Assembly (NCBI GenBank): GCA_905215855.1 | Contig: CAJMRT010000056.1 | Coordinates: 1-9,821, forward strand | Source of the DNA: an uncultured bacterium | GTDB lineage: Bacteria; Bacillota; Clostridia; Oscillospirales; Acutalibacteraceae | Direction of reading: 5' to 3' | DNA length: 9,821 bases | Shown here: positions 1-5,862 of the stretch, piece after piece | Numbering within the stretch: the first letter of the stretch is position 1 | Layout of the letters: the number at the start of each line of letters is the position of its first letter | The notes under the pieces: model-generated | What the model was told of the DNA's origin: nothing | Seen by the model: only the letters and a program-made list of their open reading frames with translations | Database searches by the model: none | Translations under genes and position numbers: made by a program

Positions 1-159
1 CATCTCACTGTAATTCTTTGAGCTTTTCTCAAAGTCATTACGGGTTTCTTTACTAATTATCTCGTTGTTCAATTTTCAAGGTCCTATGTTCACTTTGCAC
101 AAGAAAAACTTGATTCTCTCTTTTGTTTTAAGAGGATTTGTTGTTTTCCTTCGCGGAAC
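1..159 (-). other. Probable rRNA operon leader (5' part of rRNA precursor)
   Basis: On the minus strand the transcript contains a stretch with CCTTGAAAATTGAACAA (about 83-67), very like the boxA-region sequence found in clostridial rRNA leaders and 16S-23S spacers. It is followed by a bulged hairpin: GTAAT plus CTTTGAG arms at 41-37/34-28 pair with 22-16/14-10. No mature 16S or 23S sequence is recognised inside the window, so the rRNA gene would begin left of base 1. A tRNA operon leader is a less likely alternative. The remaining non-coding bases up to 388 hold only A/T-rich DNA and the upstream region of the next gene. Confidence 0.55.
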
Positions 160-240
160 ATTGTCTATTATATACCTTTTTCAAGAAAAGTCAACCCCTT
201 TTTTCAAAAAAATTCAATTTTTTTAAAAAAACTTTTCGCC
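160..240 (-). promoter_or_regulatory. Strong leftward promoter with A/T-rich UP-like element, probably for an rRNA operon
   Basis: Read on the minus strand there is TTGACT (194-189), a 16-bp spacer and a perfect TATAAT (172-167), predicting transcription from about 160 leftward. Directly upstream (about 200-240) are runs of A and T that resemble an UP element. This combination is typical of stable-RNA promoters in Firmicutes, and the leader that follows looks like rRNA precursor sequence. The assignment to rRNA is inference because the structural gene lies outside the window. Confidence 0.7.
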
Positions 241-388
241 TTGTGGATTTTCCAACAAAATTCTTTGTTTTACCACAATATCTTGTGTAAGCTGAAAATA
301 CACAAATCTGCATTTTAAAAAATCTATTGTATTTTCTCTTTCTATAATATAAAATAGAAATACAAATTAACATCTCGGAGGGAATTTT

Positions 389-1540
389 ATGAATTACCAA
401 AACTCCTATTATCCTTATCACCAGAATGTTCAGGTGCTTAAAGGATTCTTTGCAAAACCGCTTACATTGATATGCGGAATTGTGGCAGGACTTTCTGCTA
501 TACTCGGAACGGTTAAGTTTAACTCCGGCTCAGGCAGTACAAATATTTCTGTATCAGCAGGTGCAGGCAGTTCTCTTTCCATTCTCTTGTGCATTGCACT
601 TATCTTTCTTTATGTTAAATCCCGTTCAAACGACCCTATGCCGTTTGGCGGTATGGTAACGCTTATAAAGATATACGCCATTATAGGTATAATTGCAACA
701 GGTATCGCTATTCTTGCAATGACAGGACTCACTATTTCCATTAGGCTATTTTTAGATGACGCTTTAAGATACTTTATTTTGTTCGCAATAATTATTGCAC
801 CGTTTATTCTGATAACGCTTCTGCACTCTATTGCAATGCTTATGTGGTCAAACTCAATTGGGAAAGGTGCTACATCGGTTTATCTTTCAAGCAGAGGTTC
901 AATACTTCTCGCTGTAACTTCAATTCTTCTTGCTGTAGTAGGAATAGCAACAACAATTGCCATGGCTATATATATAAATTTGTACAGCTACGAGATTTCC
1001 GAACTTCTTCGCCGTCTTGCTGACGAGTACCCGAGCTTCCATTACAACAACGCTTTTGATGGCAATACCGCCATTGGGTCAATATTCCTTTCCGCTGCAA
1101 CTGTTGTTATGGTAATCAATTCGGTTTTGTCTGCCGTATTCTACGGTTTGTTCGCCTCTCTTGCGATTTCTTTTCATATATATATAAAGAAACACACAAT
1201 GGGTATAAATCTCGGTGCAGTTCAAACCAATGAACCTGCAGCAGAGCAGAGCAATATTTCTGTACCGCCTGTTGCCCCTGTAACGAGCGAAATGCCGACC
1301 GACAGCAATCAGCCACCGATTCAGCAACCGGTTAATTTTCAGCCTCAGAGCGTTGATTTCGGCTCAATGAACACTGATTCTGATGACAAGCCGAAAACTA
1401 CTCAGTTTGAAAATCCGTATATGCAGGCTGTTGCCGATGACACAAGCGATATGCCTAAGGAAATCACCTGTCCGAACTGCCACACAAAATGCAATCCTAC
1501 TATGAAATTCTGCGGCAACTGCGGAACAAAGCTTAAATAA
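389..1540 (+). CDS. Six-helix membrane protein with C-terminal zinc ribbon
   Basis: This 383-residue protein is not a family I can name. Hydrophobic segments lie near residues 24-42, 59-76, 89-117, 128-152, 170-196 and 227-265, predicting about six membrane helices. A Pro/Gln/Ser-rich linker (about 280-350) follows. The C-terminus is a zinc ribbon with CPNC (Cys361/364), an extra Cys368 and CGNC (Cys375/378), a fold that usually binds zinc and mediates contacts. The ATG at 389 has a good GGAGGG site (377-382) six bases upstream. A weak -10 (TATAAT, 343-348) lacks a convincing -35. The gene stands alone, back to back with the rRNA-type promoter and convergent with a lipoprotein gene. Similar zinc-ribbon membrane proteins are common and mostly uncharacterised in Clostridia. 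The function is unknown. Confidence 0.85.
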   Translation: MNYQNSYYPYHQNVQVLKGFFAKPLTLICGIVAGLSAILGTVKFNSGSGSTNISVSAGAGSSLSILLCIALIFLYVKSRSNDPMPFGGMVTLIKIYAIIGIIATGIAILAMTGLTISIRLFLDDALRYFILFAIIIAPFILITLLHSIAMLMWSNSIGKGATSVYLSSRGSILLAVTSILLAVVGIATTIAMAIYINLYSYEISELLRRLADEYPSFHYNNAFDGNTAIGSIFLSAATVVMVINSVLSAVFYGLFASLAISFHIYIKKHTMGINLGAVQTNEPAAEQSNISVPPVAPVTSEMPTDSNQPPIQQPVNFQPQSVDFGSMNTDSDDKPKTTQFENPYMQAVADDTSDMPKEITCPNCHTKCNPTMKFCGNCGTKLK

Positions 1541-1562
1541 AAAACGCTATATATATATAGAA

Positions 1563-1602
1563 AAAGCGGAGGTTGAATTTAATCAATCTCCGCTTTGTTG
1601 CA
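1563..1602. terminator. Bidirectional terminator between convergent genes
   Basis: A 14-bp stem (1563-1576 with 1583-1596, one G.U pair) closes a 6-base loop. Read leftward it is followed by TTTTTC, a good intrinsic terminator for the lipoprotein gene at 1628-2185. Read rightward it lies 22 bases past the stop of the membrane protein, but the following sequence (GTTGCAT) is poor in T, so termination may be weaker in that direction. Confidence 0.8.
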
Positions 1603-1627
1603 TCACAAATTATTTACATATATAATG

Positions 1628-2185
1628 TTACTTTTTGAAAGCCTTAAAATCCTTGATAACCTGCTCACGGTGCTTGTAGTTATCCTTTGTCTTATCGGGA
1701 TTTGTCTTATCAATTGAAGCGTCAGTATAAATCATAAGATAGTTCCCGTTGTCAGAAAGGTAGGCTGTAACGCTTGGAAGTCCGTAGATACTGAATGTAC
1801 CGTCAGCCTTAACAGAGTTGAGAATCTTATTTGCAGTATCGTTAGTAGCTTTTGTATCGTAACGGTAAAGTTCAATTGTGATATTAGTACCCGAATACTT
1901 AGCGGCAAACTTTTTGCCCTCTGCAGCACCGATAGCAGACGCGTCCATCTTAATGCTGTTATCTTTGTTGTCAATGTACTGCTTTGCAACAAAATAATCA
2001 ACAAGACCGTCAAGGTTATCGCTGTACTTTTGGTCGCTGACCGATGATGTCGTTGGCTGAGTGCTGTCCTCGCCATTCTGCGAAGAACTGTTACTGTCTT
2101 TATAAAGTGCGTCATTATAGCTGCAGCCTGCTGCAGTAACCGCAAGAATACCTGCACATAAAATTGCTGTAAGAATTCTCTTCAT
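1628..2185 (-). CDS. Small lipoprotein of unknown function
   Basis: The 185-residue product starts MKRILTAILCAG and has a hydrophobic signal ending in AAGC, so Cys21 is a likely signal peptidase II lipidation site. A Ser/Asn/Thr-rich tether (about 24-50) leads into a compact hydrophilic domain that I cannot assign to a named family. The ATG at 2185 is chosen over an in-frame upstream ATG at 2281 because GAAAGGA lies just before it and because the signal peptide begins there. The longer version would place promoter DNA inside the gene. The protein should sit on the outer face of the membrane. It is monocistronic, with its own promoter and a shared terminator. The function is not inferable from the sequence. 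Confidence 0.83.
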   Translation of the reverse strand: MKRILTAILCAGILAVTAAGCSYNDALYKDSNSSSQNGEDSTQPTTSSVSDQKYSDNLDGLVDYFVAKQYIDNKDNSIKMDASAIGAAEGKKFAAKYSGTNITIELYRYDTKATNDTANKILNSVKADGTFSIYGLPSVTAYLSDNGNYLMIYTDASIDKTNPDKTKDNYKHREQVIKDFKAFKK

Positions 2186-2234
2186 AATATTTTTCCTTTC
2201 GGTTAATTCTTTCATTCTCTCATAAGCACAATAC

Positions 2235-2263
2235 ATTATACAGCATATTTTCCGATAAATCAA
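2235..2263 (-). promoter_or_regulatory. Promoter of the small lipoprotein gene
   Basis: On the minus strand TTGATT (2263-2258) and a perfect TATAAT (2240-2235) are separated by 17 bp. Transcription would begin near 2228, giving a leader of about 43 bases. This placement supports the internal ATG at 2185 as the true start. Confidence 0.7.
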
Positions 2264-2272
2264 TATATAAAT

Positions 2273-2305
2273 CAAAAACAATAGGCAGATACCGAAGTAC
2301 CTGCC
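2273..2305 (-). terminator. Terminator with UUCG tetraloop, downstream of the G5/3D gene
   Basis: Read leftward, GGCAGGTAC (2305-2297) pairs with GTATCTGCC (2292-2284) around a TTCG tetraloop, with one G.U pair. It is followed by TATTGTTTTTG. The extra-stable UUCG loop and the T-rich tail make a convincing intrinsic terminator. It lies about 150 bases past the stop of the G5/3D gene and just upstream of the next lipoprotein promoter. Confidence 0.75.
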
Positions 2306-2329
2306 GTTGTTATGTCTGTATTTTATTAT

Positions 2330-2457
2330 CTAACTGTATTCACGAACTATGTTCGAGGCTCTCGCCTTACATTGTGTTAAAGTCAATCTCGGGATTCATA
2401 GTTCTGATTATATCAAGACTATCTTCACGAACTAAAATTAACACGAACTAAAATCAA
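2330..2457. repeat. Dispersed-repeat fragment with a 16-bp tandem duplication
   Basis: This intergenic stretch holds three CACGAACTA units (2341-2349, 2426-2434, 2442-2450). The last two belong to a 16-bp tandem repeat (2426-2441 and 2442-2457, one mismatch) whose second copy runs into the stop codon of the G5/3D gene. The reverse complement of 2416-2434 matches 9477-9495, the left end of the MITE-like element downstream of leuD, at 18 of 19 positions. GAACTATG (2344-2351) is also inversely repeated at 2397-2404. It looks like a decayed relative of that element. No gene is present. Confidence 0.6.
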
Positions 2458-3602
2458 CCTACGATGTAGACATTTACATTTCTTCTGCCAAAGTTTACAC
2501 ATTCATCATATGTGTTGTAGAAGCAGTCAACAATTGCAGTTCCTGCCATAAGCGCTCCGCCTGTGTCAACGGCTGTTGCATAGCCGTAAACAAAGCTGCC
2601 GTCTGTTGAAACAATGTAAAGCTTTGAACCGTACGGGATAATGTTCGGATTTACCGCAACACCGCCGTGATAGGCTGTTACACCTGTGGCTGTAAGTGAA
2701 CCCGCAGGAGCGGTATATGCCGTCCCTGAGCCTGTTACAACAGAGGAGTAAGCAACCGTGTTGCCGTTATTATCAGTAAATGTGCCTGCCGGATTGCTGA
2801 CATTAGAACCCTTTGTTCCCATAAGCACAACCTTGTCAACGGGCTCTTTTGTAATTTTAGTATCGACAATTTCGGATGATACCTTTTTGCCGTCAATGTA
2901 CTTGCACCTCTTTGTAACAAGAGCCTCGCCCTTTTTACCCTCGGTCTGAACCTTTGTTTTGCCAAGCTCAACATCTTTTGAGTTCTTCTTGACAGTTTCA
3001 AAGTCAACGGACTGAGTTTCGGTTTCGTTCTTGTAAGTCACACGCTTGATAACGATTTTGTCGGCATCTTCAATATTGCTGTTTCTGTCAACATTGAGAA
3101 TGTCATCATCTGAAAGCTTGTAGCCGAGTTCTGCGAGAACATCGCAAACATTGCCGTTTGGAACATAAACGCTGTCTGTTTTGCTGTCAGCAGTAATCGA
3201 AAGCTTTTTGCCTTTGTAAATCTTCACTGTAAGATTTTCTGCAATCGGTGTTGAAAGTGCCGGCTCAACAACCTCGTCATACGCAGGTGTGATTCCTGTT
3301 CTTTCAAGCACATCGGCAACAGTGCCTTTTGCAAGACTTATACTGCGGTGTTCACCGTTGCAGTCGATTTTGATTTCAACAGCCTTGAGCATACTGCTTG
3401 TAAAACCTGTTTCGCCAAGTCCTGCATAAATAATGTCGCCGTTTGCAAGCTCCACACCTTCTGTTGTTACAGTTTGCTTTGCGTCTGCGTCAAAATTAGC
3501 GGCAGCAGCCACCGTATAAACTGAACCTGTAACAATTGCAGCTGCAAGTGCAAAAGTCATTACAGAACGCAGGGGGCGAAAGTTCTCTTTCTTTTTCTGC
3601 AT
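2454..3602 (-). CDS. Secreted cell-wall protein: DUF348, G5 and 3D domains (YabE-like)
   Basis: The 382-residue protein has a basic N-terminus and a hydrophobic segment (13-34) ending in Ala-rich sequence, so it is a secreted or anchored protein. Two DUF348-like repeats (about 74-128 and 133-187), a G5 domain (about 188-262, ending in the typical VDKVVLMGTK) and a C-terminal 3D domain (about 305-382) follow. This order matches YabE/Rpf-like proteins that bind or cut peptidoglycan. The 3D domain keeps AVDTGG (Asp346), VDCFY (Asp359) and FGRRNV, but its first conserved aspartate is Asn318 (VAVNP). The ATG at 3602 is preferred over an in-frame ATG at 3659 because AGGAG lies nine bases before it. 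The gene has a long regulated upstream region and its own terminator. Whether the enzyme is active is uncertain. Confidence 0.9.
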   Translation of the reverse strand: MQKKKENFRPLRSVMTFALAAAIVTGSVYTVAAAANFDADAKQTVTTEGVELANGDIIYAGLGETGFTSSMLKAVEIKIDCNGEHRSISLAKGTVADVLERTGITPAYDEVVEPALSTPIAENLTVKIYKGKKLSITADSKTDSVYVPNGNVCDVLAELGYKLSDDDILNVDRNSNIEDADKIVIKRVTYKNETETQSVDFETVKKNSKDVELGKTKVQTEGKKGEALVTKRCKYIDGKKVSSEIVDTKITKEPVDKVVLMGTKGSNVSNPAGTFTDNNGNTVAYSSVVTGSGTAYTAPAGSLTATGVTAYHGGVAVNPNIIPYGSKLYIVSTDGSFVYGYATAVDTGGALMAGTAIVDCFYNTYDECVNFGRRNVNVYIVG

Positions 3603-3620
3603 AATAAATTTCTCCTGACT

Positions 3621-3701
3621 TGCAATTTTCGGGGGTCTGTTTTGCATTGAAAATTGCATATTTTATTCATAAACCTTCATCAAAGAGCCGTCTTGCTCTT
3701 T
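3621..3701 (-). promoter_or_regulatory. Structured 5' leader of the G5/3D gene
   Basis: The predicted leader of about 100 bases contains two hairpins. The first is AAAGAGC/GCTCTTT with a 6-base loop (3701-3682). The second is a perfect 10-bp stem, TGCAATTTTC/GAAAATTGCA (3658-3649 with 3630-3621), with an 18-base loop that ends a few bases before the AGGAG ribosome binding site. These could affect mRNA stability or translation. No known riboswitch consensus is recognised, so a regulatory role is inference. Confidence 0.4.
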
Positions 3702-3711
3702 ACAGGCACAC

Positions 3712-3740
3712 ATTATAAAGCTGCGTTTTGTGAATGTCAA
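3712..3740 (-). promoter_or_regulatory. Consensus housekeeping promoter of the G5/3D gene
   Basis: TTGACA (3740-3735) and TATAAT (3717-3712) are both perfect matches and are separated by exactly 17 bp, read on the minus strand. Transcription should start near 3704-3706. Such a consensus promoter would be strong without an activator, which suggests that the upstream palindrome and repeat array may act to restrain or tune it. Confidence 0.88.
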
Positions 3741-3760
3741 ACTATAGAAGAACTGATTTT

Positions 3761-3776
3761 TTGTGAAATTTCACAA
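3761..3776. promoter_or_regulatory. Perfect 16-bp palindrome, candidate operator
   Basis: TTGTGAAATTTCACAA is a perfect palindrome centred about 31 bp upstream of the -35 of the G5/3D promoter. It resembles Crp-like (TGTGA-N6-TCACA) and Rex-like (TTGTGAA-N4-TTCACAA) operators, but its half-sites are two bases closer together than in either. The binding protein cannot be named from the sequence. Confidence 0.5.
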
Positions 3777-3866
3777 GAGTTTCGCCTTTATTTTCTATTT
3801 TTGCAATATAATCTTGTTTCTCAACAGGAATTATCCTGCAAATTTCTATGCAATTTGCAAGAAATT

Positions 3867-3908
3867 CACTTTTACCATTTCGTTACCACTTTGTAACCAT
3901 TTTGTAAT
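3867..3908. promoter_or_regulatory. Four 11-bp-phased half-sites resembling WalR (YycF) boxes
   Basis: On the plus strand TTTTAC (3870-3875), CGTTAC (3881-3886), TGTAAC (3892-3897) and TGTAAT (3903-3908) each lie five bases apart. The last two form an exact match to the known WalR consensus TGTWAH-N5-TGTWAH; the first two differ by one base each. WalR controls cell-wall hydrolase genes in Firmicutes, and the gene read away from this site is a G5/3D cell-wall protein. The array is about 130 bp upstream of the consensus -35, so a second, weaker promoter nearer the array is possible. Other OmpR-family regulators with 11-bp repeats remain alternatives. Confidence 0.5.
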
Positions 3909-3960
3909 CGCTTTCGCATAAAGAAAAATAGTCGATAAAACAGGCATTTTTAATGCTCAA

Positions 3961-3998
3961 AAAGCAAAAAAGCGAAACCAAAAATGACCTCGCTTTTA
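3961..3998 (-). terminator. Terminator of the first AraC-family gene
   Basis: Read leftward, AAAAGCGA (3997-3990) pairs with TCGCTTTT (3975-3968) around a 14-base loop and runs into a T-rich tract (TTTTTGC, then TTT). It begins about 36 bases past the stop codon at 4034. The stem is short and the loop large, so efficiency may be moderate. Confidence 0.6.
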
Positions 3999-4033
3999 AA
4001 GATATATTTGCAACTGCAAAATCGTGCATTTGC

Positions 4034-4843
4034 TTATATATTTTTGTCGGAATACGCCTTTCTGTATTCCGTAGGAGTGATGCCGTTGATTTTTTTGAAC
4101 ACCTTTGAAAAGTAGAGCTGATCGGAAAAACCCACTGATAATGCAACATCTTTGATCTGAGCCGAAGTATTGCTCAGCATTGTGCAGGCTCTTCTTATTC
4201 GACACCAATTTATGTATTCAATCACCGACATACCTGTTTCCTCCTTAAAAAGGCGGTAAAGATAGGTGCGGTCAATCTGAATTTTTTCGGCAACACTTTT
4301 TACAGTGCAGTCCACCTCACGAAAATTTCTGTCTATATAATCTCTCGCCTGCATAACATAATTTGTTTCGGTCGATTTTTGGCTCGGATAATATTGCAGA
4401 TAGTACGACAACAGTATCAGCACCTTGCCGTTGGTTCTACAGGCTGAATATACTGTTTCGGTTGATGAATCACTGACATCAAAGTACTGAAAAAAATTGT
4501 CAACAGGCAATTCGGGTGCAACGGGACGATTCTTTGAAAAATCGGTGCGGCTTATCATTACGGCAATTTCAAAACCCTTAATTTCAACCCATTTGTACTC
4601 AAAAATATTGTTCGGATATGCCGCAATTTTTATGCTTGAAAACGGGAAAAGCATAACGGAATTTCCTCGTTTTACAGGATATTTTACACCGTCAATAATA
4701 AAAATTCCCTTACCCGCCGTTACAAGGAATATTGCATAGGTTTCACGCATTGCAGGCTTGATTTCAAAACTTTCCTTTGAAAATCTCTTACCGCTTGAAA
4801 CGCATATATTTGACAGTGCCTTATAATCGTCACTTTTTTTCAC
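4034..4843 (-). CDS. AraC-family transcriptional regulator
   Basis: The 269-residue protein has an N-terminal cupin-like sensor domain (about 10-150) and a C-terminal AraC DNA-binding domain (about 165-262). That domain has two helix-turn-helix units, TVKSVAEKIQIDRTYLYRLF (about 180) and the signature IKDVALSVGFSDQLYFSKVF with GITPTEYRK (about 230-262). The cupin lacks an obvious HxH metal motif, so its ligand is probably a sugar or another small molecule rather than metal-dependent. The start is GTG at 4843, preceded by GAGGTGA (4854-4848). It is divergent from a second AraC-family gene, with its promoter inside the shared gap. No transport or catabolic gene adjoins it, so its target is unknown. 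Confidence 0.9.
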   Translation of the reverse strand: MKKSDDYKALSNICVSSGKRFSKESFEIKPAMRETYAIFLVTAGKGIFIIDGVKYPVKRGNSVMLFPFSSIKIAAYPNNIFEYKWVEIKGFEIAVMISRTDFSKNRPVAPELPVDNFFQYFDVSDSSTETVYSACRTNGKVLILLSYYLQYYPSQKSTETNYVMQARDYIDRNFREVDCTVKSVAEKIQIDRTYLYRLFKEETGMSVIEYINWCRIRRACTMLSNTSAQIKDVALSVGFSDQLYFSKVFKKINGITPTEYRKAYSDKNI

Positions 4844-4928
4844 AAAATCACCTCAAATACAACATTTGTCCATAATTGCATAACATATTTATATAGATTT
4901 TCGCACATCTTCGAGTTATAATTATGTT

Positions 4929-4957
4929 ATTATACAACAATTTTGCATTTTTGACAA
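4929..4957 (-). promoter_or_regulatory. Promoter of the leftward AraC-family gene
   Basis: TTGTCA (4957-4952) and perfect TATAAT (4934-4929) lie 17 bp apart on the minus strand. The start point would be near 4922, leaving a leader of about 79 bases. The -35 reaches to within 11 bases of the opposite gene's ribosome binding site, so binding here could affect both genes. For the rightward gene only a weak candidate (TTGTCC 4866-4871, TATATA 4890-4895) is visible. Confidence 0.7.
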
Positions 4958-4980
4958 CAGGGAATTCGGAGTGAAACATA

Positions 4981-5817
4981 TTGAATTATAAGTACGAAAT
5001 AATAAATTATGACCAAAACACACCTGCCAAGGTCATGTATCTTAACCTTTCTTCTGAAACACATAAGACCGAGCTGCACTGGCACAGAGAGCCTGAGCTT
5101 GTTTATGTTATCGAAGGTCAGGCAGAGTGTCCGAGAAACGGTGAAACAACCATTGTAAACGAGGGAGATTTTATCCTATTCAACAGCGAAGATGTTCACC
5201 TTGTTCGCCCTGTGGCAGGAACAAGCGTGCGTCTTGTATGTATTCAGCTTTCGTTTGAATATATGCGAATGTTCTGCAAGTCGATTGACAGCATTATCTT
5301 CGATGTTTCAATATCTCCCGAAACAAAGCAGGAGCTTATAGATGTTCTTGATGAAATTGCGGATACAAACAAAAATGACGAGTACAGCACCTTGCTCCAG
5401 ATTGCTCATGTCAACAAGATTTACTATCTGCTTTTGAAGCATTGCACCTGCTTTAAAAGAGCAAGCAACAATCCGATTATCCCCCGCAGGGATTTTTCTT
5501 ATGCTAAAACAGCAATTGCATATATAAACGAAAACTACAAGCGAGAGATTCCGCTCAACGAGATTTCCTCGGTAGTCAATCTTTCGCCGTCTTATTTTTC
5601 AAAGTATTTCAAAAGCATCACTCGAGTCAGCTTTTCGGAATATCTTGCAAATCTTCGTCTTGAAAATGCAATCAATGATATGCTTGACAAAAACTCAACC
5701 GTGTCTGCCGCTGCACTTGAAAACGGTTTTGCAAATGTAAAGTCATTCATTACACAGTGCAAAAAGGTCTACGGACTTACACCGGCACAGTATAAGAAAA
5801 AACTTCTCAACAGATAA
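4981..5817 (+). CDS. AraC-family transcriptional regulator with metal-type cupin
   Basis: The 278-residue protein begins with a cupin domain whose metal-binding set appears intact: HWHREPE gives His33, His35 and Glu39, and DVH gives His73. The C-terminal 104 residues form the AraC DNA-binding domain, with NEISSVVNLSPSYFSKYF (about 193-210) and AAALENGFANVKSFITQC plus GLTPAQYKK at the end. The start codon is TTG at 4981, chosen because GGAGTGA (4968-4974) lies six bases upstream. An initiation codon other than ATG may keep expression low. It is divergent from another AraC-family gene and ends at a terminator shared with the convergent lipoprotein gene. It resembles regulators of sugar or glycoside use, but no such genes are adjacent. 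Confidence 0.9.
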   Translation: MNYKYEIINYDQNTPAKVMYLNLSSETHKTELHWHREPELVYVIEGQAECPRNGETTIVNEGDFILFNSEDVHLVRPVAGTSVRLVCIQLSFEYMRMFCKSIDSIIFDVSISPETKQELIDVLDEIADTNKNDEYSTLLQIAHVNKIYYLLLKHCTCFKRASNNPIIPRRDFSYAKTAIAYINENYKREIPLNEISSVVNLSPSYFSKYFKSITRVSFSEYLANLRLENAINDMLDKNSTVSAAALENGFANVKSFITQCKKVYGLTPAQYKKKLLNR

Positions 5818-5822
5818 ATTAA

Positions 5823-5857
5823 AGGCTCAGAACTTTTACAGGTTCTGAGCCTCTTTT
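5823..5857. terminator. Bidirectional terminator between convergent genes
   Basis: AGGCTCAGAAC (5823-5833) pairs perfectly with GTTCTGAGCCT (5842-5852) over an 8-base loop. CTTTT follows on the plus strand and TTAATTT on the minus strand. It serves the AraC-family gene from the left and the BIG2-YARHG lipoprotein gene from the right. Confidence 0.88.
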
Positions 5858-5862
5858 GCTAA

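Noticed and set aside
191..421. Open frame of 76 residues on the minus strand
   Set aside because: It overlaps the start of the zinc-ribbon gene and the UP-like region of the rRNA-type promoter, has no ribosome binding site and has a low-complexity sequence.
1547..1560. CTATATATATATAG palindrome after the zinc-ribbon gene
   Set aside because: A simple AT dinucleotide run in AT-rich DNA; no evidence of function beyond lying beside the terminator.
2186..2281. Upstream ATG extending the small lipoprotein by 32 residues
   Set aside because: The extension covers the promoter and would bury the signal peptide. The internal ATG has the ribosome binding site.
3603..3659. Upstream ATG extending the G5/3D protein by 19 residues
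   Set aside because: It has no ribosome binding site and would place the leader hairpin in coding sequence. AGGAG precedes the ATG at 3602.
3603..3705. c-di-AMP (ydaO-type) riboswitch in the G5/3D leader
   Set aside because: The leader is short and I see none of the conserved junction sequences of that class.
3761..3776. Rex operator
   Set aside because: Rex sites have four bases between TTGTGAA and TTCACAA; here there are only two.
3654..3896. Plus-strand frame of 80 residues upstream of the G5/3D gene
   Set aside because: It lies over the promoter, palindrome and repeat array of the opposite gene, and its sequence does not resemble a protein family.
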